Origin: an uncultured Chloroflexota bacterium
GTDB taxonomy: Bacteria; Chloroflexota; Chloroflexia; Chloroflexales; Roseiflexaceae
Length of the DNA stretch: 6,024 bases
Assembly: GCA_903871975.1 (NCBI GenBank)
Contig: CAIQIY010000196.1
Span: forward strand, 1-6,024
Direction: 5' to 3'
Shown here: in pieces, positions 1 through 3,715 of the stretch
Layout of the letters: every line of letters starts with the position of its first letter
How positions within the stretch are numbered: the first letter of the stretch is position 1
Made by a program: the position numbers and the translations under genes
The notes under the pieces: model-generated
Told to the model about the DNA's origin: nothing
The model's input: the letters and a program-made list of their open reading frames with translations, nothing else
Database searches by the model: none

Positions 1-9
1 GCTGGCGCT

Positions 10-822
10 GTGAGCGCACAGCTGTTCGCCATCAGCGATCTGCACCTCGGCCATGCAGCCAACCGCGAGGCACTGCTCGCGCTGCCGCCACACCCCGACG
101 ACTGGCTGATCGTCGCCGGCGATGTGGGCGAGACGCTGCCGCTGGTCGAGTTCGCGTGGCGCGTGCTGGTGCCGCGCTTCGCCCGGGTCATCTGGACACC
201 CGGCAACCACGATCTGTGGACCCTGCCGCAGCGGCCCGACGAGCCGCGCGGCGTCGCGCGCTACGAACACTTGGTGGCGCTGTGCCGCCGCTATGGGGTG
301 CTCACGCCCGAAGACCCGTTCCCGCAGTGGCATGGGCAGGTGATCGCGCCGATCTTTACGCTCTACGACTACTCGTTCCGCCCGGATACGGTGAGCGCCG
401 ACGCTGCGCTGGCATGGGCTGCGGCGTCGGGCGTGATGTGCGCCGATGAGACGATGCTGCATCCGGACCCGTTCCCGAGCCGCGCGGCGTGGTGTGCGGC
501 ACGCTACGCGCTGACCGAGGCGCGCCTCGCGGCGCTGCCGCCCGATCGGCCGCTGATCCTGGTCAGCCACTTCCCGCTGCATCGCGATCTGGCAATCCTG
601 CCACGCATCCCGCGCTTTTCGCTCTGGTGTGGCACCCGGCTGACCGAGCCGTGGCTGTCACGCTTCCCGGTGGCCCGCGCGATCTATGGCCATCTGCACA
701 TCCGGCGGCAGTTCACCCACCTGGGCGTGCCGTGTGATGAAGTGTCGCTCGGCTACCCCACCCAGTGGGACACCACGCGCGGCCTCGCGGCGTACCTGCG
801 GCGCATCGACAGCGACCAATGA
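10..822 (+). CDS. Metallophosphoesterase, PptH-like family
   Basis: Predicted cytoplasmic calcineurin-type phosphoesterase of 270 residues with a dinuclear metal site. All five family motifs are visible: DLH at residues 10-12, GD at 37-38, GNHD at 65-68, SH at 186-187 and GHLH at 227-230. Between them lie family-typical stretches such as LYDYSFRP (118-125) and WCGT (206-209). From memory these match actinobacterial metallophosphoesterases often found next to 4'-phosphopantetheinyl transferases, including the mycobacterial hydrolase PptH, which removes phosphopantetheine from carrier proteins. That substrate is an inference; another phosphoester is possible. The start is GTG. The frame stays open for the nine bases upstream, so a longer N-terminus cannot be excluded, but the DxH motif at residue 10 suits this start. 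The GTG overlaps an out-of-frame TGA (11-13), as in a translationally coupled operon. No signal peptide or membrane segment is seen. Confidence 0.9.
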   Translation: MSAQLFAISDLHLGHAANREALLALPPHPDDWLIVAGDVGETLPLVEFAWRVLVPRFARVIWTPGNHDLWTLPQRPDEPRGVARYEHLVALCRRYGVLTPEDPFPQWHGQVIAPIFTLYDYSFRPDTVSADAALAWAAASGVMCADETMLHPDPFPSRAAWCAARYALTEARLAALPPDRPLILVSHFPLHRDLAILPRIPRFSLWCGTRLTEPWLSRFPVARAIYGHLHIRRQFTHLGVPCDEVSLGYPTQWDTTRGLAAYLRRIDSDQ

Positions 823-834
823 GCCCTCTCGCCC

Positions 835-1197
835 TCACATGCGGCCAACCACATACCCGAGGTACGCCAGCACGACACCGGCGCCAACGCTGATGAGCGC
901 GTAGCCGAGCGCGTGCAGCGGTTGACCGCGTTCGAACAACATCACGAGCTCGATGCTGAACGCCGAGAAGGTGGTCAGACTGCCGAGGAACCCGGTCACC
1001 ACGAGCGGGCGCCAGTCTGCCAGTGCCGGATGGCGCGCTGCCAGCCCGGCGAATGCGCCGATCGCCAGGCTGCCAGCCAGGTTGACCAGCACGGTAGCGA
1101 CCGGCCAGCTGCCGCGTGGTGGCAGTGCCAGCGTGACGGCCATGCGCAACAGCGCCCCGATCACTGCCCCCAGCGCGACAGCCAGCGTCATCGGCAC
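835..1197 (-). CDS. crcB: Fluoride channel CrcB/FluC
   Basis: Small inner-membrane fluoride exporter of 120 residues, the usual family length. Proteins of this family work as antiparallel dimers that let toxic fluoride leak out of the cell. Four hydrophobic segments lie at about residues 4-25, 33-54, 65-87 and 96-117. Family signatures are GALLR (14-18) in segment 1, the pore asparagine in LVNLAGS (N39) in segment 2, and GFLGSLTTFSAFS (69-81) in segment 3, which carries the polar track and the two phenylalanines F77 and F80. The chosen start is GTG: a GGAG at 1205-1208 sits seven bases upstream. An ATG two codons in would be 13 bases from it. The ribosome binding site lies directly after the stop of the winged-helix-like gene, so the two are probably co-transcribed and coupled. 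Only one copy is visible; some bacteria carry two paralogues forming a heterodimer. No fluoride riboswitch was recognised upstream. Confidence 0.93.
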   Translation of the reverse strand: MPMTLAVALGAVIGALLRMAVTLALPPRGSWPVATVLVNLAGSLAIGAFAGLAARHPALADWRPLVVTGFLGSLTTFSAFSIELVMLFERGQPLHALGYALISVGAGVVLAYLGYVVGRM

Positions 1198-1204
1198 GGC
1201 GAAG

Positions 1205-1208
1205 CTCC
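1205..1208 (-). promoter_or_regulatory. Ribosome binding site of crcB
   Basis: GGAG on the minus strand, seven bases before the GTG at 1197. It follows the TGA of the upstream gene (1210-1212) with one base between. This placement favours GTG over the in-frame ATG at 1189-1191 and suggests that ribosomes ending on the first gene reload here. Confidence 0.6.
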
Positions 1209-1209
1209 G

Positions 1210-1608
1210 TCAGAGCGGCGGCAGGTCGCCGAGTGTCGCCGGCTGTGGCGCCAGCGTGACCGCCCGCAGCTGCCGCTCGTGGTCGGCGGCGTCGATGCGC
1301 GCGTAGATTCGCTCGCGGTCCAGCGGGTCGTCGAAGCGCCATGCCAGCCGCCGCACCGCCAGCCCGGCCGGTGTGTCGCCCGGCAGCTGGTACCAGCCCG
1401 GTCGCTGTGGCGCCATCGGCTGCACGACACCGGCGTCGGCCAGCGCGTGCAACGCCTCGTCGAGCGCCCAGGGGCTCTCGCGCAGCCAGCCGCCGAGCTG
1501 GGCTGCGTCGAGCGCCAACCCGGGGTGCCGGCAGAAGACCAGCAGGATGCGAAATTTGAGCGGGGTGTCGATGACCCCGGCACGGAGATAGGCATCGTCC
1601 TGTTCCAT
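1210..1608 (-). CDS. Small winged-helix-like protein, possible regulator
   Basis: Predicted cytoplasmic protein of 132 residues. Residues about 15-75 look like a winged helix-turn-helix: a first helix (TPLKFRILLVFCRHPG), a second helix (LDAAQLGGWLRE), a recognition-like helix (SPWALDEALHALADAGVV) and a short wing ending in GWYQL. The C-terminal half (about 80-132) is charged and unassigned. No effector domain is recognised, so a regulatory role is an inference; it could also be a protein-protein wHTH. The ATG at 1608 is chosen because GAGGTG precedes it (1613-1618) and a promoter lies further up. The in-frame ATG at 1620 has no comparable site, and the start at 1695 lies upstream of the predicted transcript. 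It is the first gene of a pair with crcB, with 12 bases between. Palindromes over its promoter would fit autoregulation. Confidence 0.75.
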   Translation of the reverse strand: MEQDDAYLRAGVIDTPLKFRILLVFCRHPGLALDAAQLGGWLRESPWALDEALHALADAGVVQPMAPQRPGWYQLPGDTPAGLAVRRLAWRFDDPLDRERIYARIDAADHERQLRAVTLAPQPATLGDLPPL

Positions 1609-1612
1609 GGCA

Positions 1613-1618
1613 CACCTC
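1613..1618 (-). promoter_or_regulatory. Ribosome binding site of the winged-helix-like gene
   Basis: GAGGTG on the minus strand, four bases before the ATG at 1606-1608. It decides this start over the two longer in-frame alternatives at 1620 and 1695. Confidence 0.6.
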
Positions 1619-1633
1619 ATCGTGTCACGGCGC

Positions 1634-1645
1634 AGCCACCTGGCT
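1634..1645. repeat. Small inverted repeat near the predicted transcription start
   Basis: AGCCA-CC-TGGCT is a 5+2+5 inverted repeat just inside the predicted transcript of the winged-helix-like gene. The two-base loop is too tight for a good RNA hairpin, so if it is functional a dimeric protein site is more likely. A repeat this short can arise by chance. Confidence 0.3.
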
Positions 1646-1653
1646 ACCTGCAC

Positions 1654-1682
1654 AGTGTACACAATTGTCGCGCCACTGGCAA
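1654..1682 (-). promoter_or_regulatory. Sigma70-type promoter for the winged-helix-like gene and crcB
   Basis: On the minus strand, TTGCCA (1677-1682, five of six matches to TTGACA) is followed after exactly 17 bases by TACACT (1654-1659, four of six matches to TATAAT). Transcription would begin near 1647, leaving a leader of about 40 bases that ends in the GAGGTG ribosome binding site. This is one of the few AT-richer patches in the window. Assignment is by pattern only. Confidence 0.65.
1655..1668. promoter_or_regulatory. Two overlapping 8-bp palindromes, candidate operator
   Basis: GTGTACAC (1655-1662) and ACAATTGT (1661-1668) are perfect 8-bp palindromes sharing two bases. Together they cover most of the -10 box and the adjoining part of the spacer. 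A dimeric repressor bound here would block RNA polymerase. The small winged-helix-like protein encoded just downstream is the obvious candidate, but nothing in the sequence proves the pairing. Confidence 0.4.
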
Positions 1683-1730
1683 GACGTCTCGTCACGAATC
1701 TGTCACAACTGCCGGCGGCGGGGGTCGGCG

Positions 1731-1748
1731 ACGCGCCACGGCGCGCGT
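1731..1748 (-). terminator. Weak hairpin after the small acidic gene
   Basis: On the minus strand ACGCGC and GCGCGT pair as a 6-bp GC-rich stem with a six-base loop, beginning four bases after the stop codon at 1753. No T-run follows, so this is not a standard intrinsic terminator. It may slow polymerase, protect the 3' end, or be a by-product of GC-rich sequence. Confidence 0.3.
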
Positions 1749-1752
1749 GATG

Positions 1753-2070
1753 TCAGCGTGCCGGGCGCACCGTGGCGTCGGCGTCGATCACGACGTGCGG
1801 CAGCCCATCGAGCGCCTCGTCGGCAGCGGCGGGGCGTTGCGTCACGCCCAGCACCACGTACTTCGATCCGTCGTCGTTGCCGAGGGCCCAGGTGTCGCCG
1901 TACCAGTAGCGAAAGATCGCCTCGAGCTGCGCCGGCGCGAGCGTCGTGCCGGCGGCCAGCTGCACCACCAGCGCGCGGCGATGGGCGTGCGTCGGGTCGA
2001 ACACGTAATCCTCGACGGTGTCATCCCAGAATGCCATGGTGTCGTCGATCGTCAGTACGACATGGTTCAT
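1753..2070 (-). CDS. Hypothetical small acidic protein
   Basis: A 105-residue protein of unrecognised family. It is acidic at the N-terminus (LTIDDTMAFWDDTVEDYVFDP) and rich in aromatic residues (FRYWYGDTWALG at 53-64). The end is likely beta-strand-rich (KYVVLGV, PHVVID). There is no signal peptide, membrane segment, cysteine or clear catalytic motif, and it looks like a small soluble alpha+beta domain. The start is supported by AGGAG (2079-2083) eight bases upstream. That site overlaps the TGA of the phosphotransferase gene, so translation is probably coupled. It is the last gene of the DinB-phosphotransferase operon. No function is proposed. Confidence 0.75.
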   Translation of the reverse strand: MNHVVLTIDDTMAFWDDTVEDYVFDPTHAHRRALVVQLAAGTTLAPAQLEAIFRYWYGDTWALGNDDGSKYVVLGVTQRPAAADEALDGLPHVVIDADATVRPAR

Positions 2071-2078
2071 GGTCGGTG

Positions 2079-2083
2079 CTCCT
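2079..2083 (-). promoter_or_regulatory. Ribosome binding site overlapping the upstream stop
   Basis: AGGAG on the minus strand, eight bases before the ATG at 2068-2070. Its first base is the last base of the phosphotransferase TGA (2083-2085). This supports the start and coupling of the two genes. Confidence 0.6.
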
Positions 2084-2889
2084 CATGAATGGCAAGCATC
2101 GGGCGATTGGGCGGCGAGCAGGGCCAACAGTGGCGCGCGGCGGCGTTGCAGCAGCGCCAGCGCGTGCTGGTAGCCCAGCAGGTGGCCATCGGCGAGCATC
2201 TGGCGGTAGGCCGGCACGCCGGCGAGTGCCTGGCGGATCAGGTGAAGGCACAGCGCATGCACGCGCTGCTCGACCAGCTGCAGCAGCGCGTCATCGGCGG
2301 CGATGCCGTAGGCTGCACAGAAGCGCGCGACGCGCCGCGCCGCCATCGGGAGTTCGCACGCGACACGTGTCGCCTCGTGCGGGTCGAGCGGCACACAGCG
2401 ATACAGCGCATAGGCGATGTCCCACGCGCGCGGCCCCGGGCCGGCGACGTCGAAATCGATCAGGGCGTGCGGCATGCCATCGCGGCACACGAGGTTGTAC
2501 GGCGCGATGTCGTTGTGGCACACCACCTCGTGCGGTGGCGGGCCCACCACCTGCCACGCAGCACCCGGCGGCGCCACGAAATCGCACGTCGCATCGTGGA
2601 AGTCGCGGATCAGCCGGGCCAGCTGTACCAACGCCCCGTCATCGATCAACACCGCGTCGTCGTCGGTGGTGCCCTCGATGAAGCTGAGCCGCTCGCGGCC
2701 CGCCACCACGCCGTGCAGCCGCGGCGCACCAGCGAAGCCGCGCGCCGCCAGATGCTGCAACAACGCATGTACCGCCGGGCTCCAGCGACCAGTCGCGCGG
2801 TCGACCACCGCACCGCGCCGCAGCACGCCACTCAGGTTGCCACCCGGCAACGGCTGCGCCGGGGCCCATGCGTCGTCCGATTGGCTCAT
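2083..2889 (-). CDS. APH-family phosphotransferase (kinase-like fold)
   Basis: Predicted cytoplasmic small-molecule kinase of 268 residues in the aminoglycoside phosphotransferase/choline kinase superfamily. The N-lobe runs to about residue 85 and includes GGNLSGVLRRG (16-26), which sits where the nucleotide loop should be. The C-lobe carries the Brenner motif VCHNDIAPYN (123-132), with catalytic D127 and N132, and the metal-binding LIDFD (143-147), followed by AGPGPRAWDIAYALY (149-163), a family-typical stretch. Substrate cannot be read from sequence; most chromosomal members of this group have no proven substrate, so a resistance role should not be assumed. The ATG at 2889 is chosen because GAGGTG lies just before it (2893-2898); a GTG eight codons upstream has no clear site. 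It sits 30 bases after the DinB gene and is probably in the same transcript. Confidence 0.88.
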   Translation of the reverse strand: MSQSDDAWAPAQPLPGGNLSGVLRRGAVVDRATGRWSPAVHALLQHLAARGFAGAPRLHGVVAGRERLSFIEGTTDDDAVLIDDGALVQLARLIRDFHDATCDFVAPPGAAWQVVGPPPHEVVCHNDIAPYNLVCRDGMPHALIDFDVAGPGPRAWDIAYALYRCVPLDPHEATRVACELPMAARRVARFCAAYGIAADDALLQLVEQRVHALCLHLIRQALAGVPAYRQMLADGHLLGYQHALALLQRRRAPLLALLAAQSPDACHS

Positions 2890-2892
2890 CGT

Positions 2893-2898
2893 CACCTC
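2893..2898 (-). promoter_or_regulatory. Ribosome binding site of the phosphotransferase gene
   Basis: GAGGTG on the minus strand, three bases before the ATG at 2887-2889 (five bases counted from its GAGG core). It favours this start over the GTG at 2911-2913. Confidence 0.5.
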
Positions 2899-2919
2899 GC
2901 TGCACCGGGGCACGCGCCG

Positions 2920-3498
2920 TCACGCCGCAGGGAAGCCGGCCGCGCGCCGGATTTCGTCGACCTGTGCCGCATGATGGCGCAGATGCAGCACGATGATGCG
3001 GAATGCGTCGAGCAGGTGATAGACCACGAAAGGCGCGGCGGGCGACGCGATGATGATGCGCGTCAGCTCGCGGTCGCGACAGCGCCGCATCAGGTCGCTC
3101 AGGCGCTCGCCTTGTGCCGTGAGCCGCGCCACGCCGCCGCCATCGATGACGCCGTCGGGCGGCCGCCACAGCTCGGGCGCCTGGATGCGCATTGACGCGC
3201 CGGGGCTGAAGGCGGCGACCAGCATGGCGCCGCAGAGCCGCGGCAATCCGGGGACGCGCTGCCAGACGCTGCGGCGCGCGCTGCCGGCGAGCACCTCGCT
3301 GATCGGCACGACGTAGCTCTCGTTGGCGATCACCAGATGCTCGAGGACCTGGGCCACGCTCCAGGCCCCGGGGCCCGGGCGCCAGTTGCGTTGGGCTTCG
3401 CTCAGGCCGGCACAACGCTGCGCGATGCGGTCGACGACCTCGGCCAGATCGCCGATCCACGGGTCCAGCGGTGATTCGCGCGGTTCGACAGGCTGCAT
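2920..3498 (-). CDS. DinB-fold (DinB_2-like) metal-binding protein
   Basis: Predicted cytoplasmic four-helix-bundle protein of 192 residues of the DinB/YfiT-like superfamily. Members bind a divalent metal with three histidines; some are thiol-dependent transferases, many are uncharacterised. Here the likely ligands are H54 in the helix VAQVLEHLVIANE (48-60) and H172 and H176 in LHLRHHAAQVDEIRR (171-185), the usual spacing for this family. The preceding WRPGPGAWSVAQ (39-50) is also typical. Despite the name, this is not DNA polymerase IV. The ATG at 3498 is chosen because GAGGGAG (3501-3507) precedes it and the predicted promoter lies just upstream; a longer in-frame start at 3609 would lie upstream of that promoter and would add a low-complexity Arg/Pro tail. 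It is the first gene of a likely operon with the phosphotransferase and the small acidic protein. Confidence 0.85.
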   Translation of the reverse strand: MQPVEPRESPLDPWIGDLAEVVDRIAQRCAGLSEAQRNWRPGPGAWSVAQVLEHLVIANESYVVPISEVLAGSARRSVWQRVPGLPRLCGAMLVAAFSPGASMRIQAPELWRPPDGVIDGGGVARLTAQGERLSDLMRRCRDRELTRIIIASPAAPFVVYHLLDAFRIIVLHLRHHAAQVDEIRRAAGFPAA

Positions 3499-3500
3499 GG

Positions 3501-3507
3501 CTCCCTC
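3501..3507 (-). promoter_or_regulatory. Ribosome binding site of the DinB-fold gene
   Basis: GAGGGAG on the minus strand, two bases before the ATG at 3496-3498 (five bases counted from its GAGG core). It sets this start against the upstream in-frame alternative at 3609. Confidence 0.55.
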
Positions 3508-3536
3508 TGCGATTGGCGGTGGTGAACGCTGCCGAC

Positions 3537-3545
3537 AGTATAGCA
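3537..3545 (-). promoter_or_regulatory. Extended -10 promoter of the DinB operon
   Basis: The minus strand reads TGCTATACT: a TATACT -10 box (3537-3542, five of six matches) preceded by TGn, the extended -10 signature. No good -35 box lies 16-18 bases upstream, as expected for extended -10 promoters. Transcription would start near 3530, giving a leader of about 32 bases that holds the GAGGGAG site. Confidence 0.6.
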
Positions 3546-3546
3546 G

Positions 3547-3560
3547 ACGCACACATGCGT
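3547..3560. promoter_or_regulatory. Inverted repeat in the DinB promoter spacer
   Basis: ACGCA-CACA-TGCGT is a 5+4+5 inverted repeat lying directly upstream of the extended -10 element, where the spacer of the promoter falls. The position suits an operator. The repeat is short and could be chance. Confidence 0.35.
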
Positions 3561-3611
3561 GATGGCGCCGCGATCGGCCCGGCGGCGGTGGCGACCGCGC
3601 CCTCGTCATCG

Positions 3612-3625
3612 ATGGTCGGCACCAT
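3612..3625. repeat. Short inverted repeat between helicase and DinB genes
   Basis: ATGGT-CGGC-ACCAT is a 5+4+5 inverted repeat in the 217-base gap between the helicase stop and the DinB start. No T-run follows on either strand, so it is not a classical terminator. Its role is unknown. Confidence 0.25.
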
Positions 3626-3652
3626 GGGCTGGTAGGTGGGCTTCAGCGGAGA

Positions 3653-3680
3653 CCCACGTTGTCCACGCGGACGGCGTGGG
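3653..3680. repeat. GC-rich hairpin downstream of the helicase gene
   Basis: CCCACG-TT-GTCC-ACGC-GGAC-GG-CGTGGG forms a long stem with a four-base loop, beginning 35 bases after the helicase stop codon. On the plus strand the internal TT/GG pairs as two G-U wobbles, giving a continuous 12-bp stem. On the minus strand the same positions are A-C mismatches. No T-run follows on either strand, so termination of the helicase transcript here is only possible, not shown. The rest of this gap holds the DinB promoter and no gene. Confidence 0.45.
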
Positions 3681-3715
3681 CTCCCGAACGCGCCTGCCGC
3701 CATCGCGCTCACTGG

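Noticed and set aside
823..834. Bidirectional terminator between the phosphoesterase and crcB
   Set aside because: The 12-base gap holds no inverted repeat or T-run.
713..1615. 300-residue minus-strand open frame over crcB and the end of the phosphoesterase
   Set aside because: It is a Gly/Ala/Arg-rich shadow frame that overlaps three better supported genes.
1609..1752. Fluoride riboswitch in the leader of the crcB pair
   Set aside because: I looked for the conserved core and pseudoknot of the crcB RNA motif in the leader and gap and did not recognise it; the leader after the predicted start is also only about 40 bases.
2083..2889. Aminoglycoside resistance gene
   Set aside because: The fold and catalytic motifs fit the superfamily, but nothing points to an antibiotic substrate; many such chromosomal proteins have other or unknown substrates.
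913..3195. Two long plus-strand open frames (913-2088 and 2089-3195)
   Set aside because: They run across crcB, the winged-helix-like gene, the acidic gene, the phosphotransferase and the DinB gene, and across their promoters. Their compositions are low-complexity and no family is recognised.
2639..3712. 357-residue minus-strand open frame over the DinB and phosphotransferase genes
   Set aside because: It is out of frame with two motif-bearing genes and is Arg/Ala/Pro-rich without domains.
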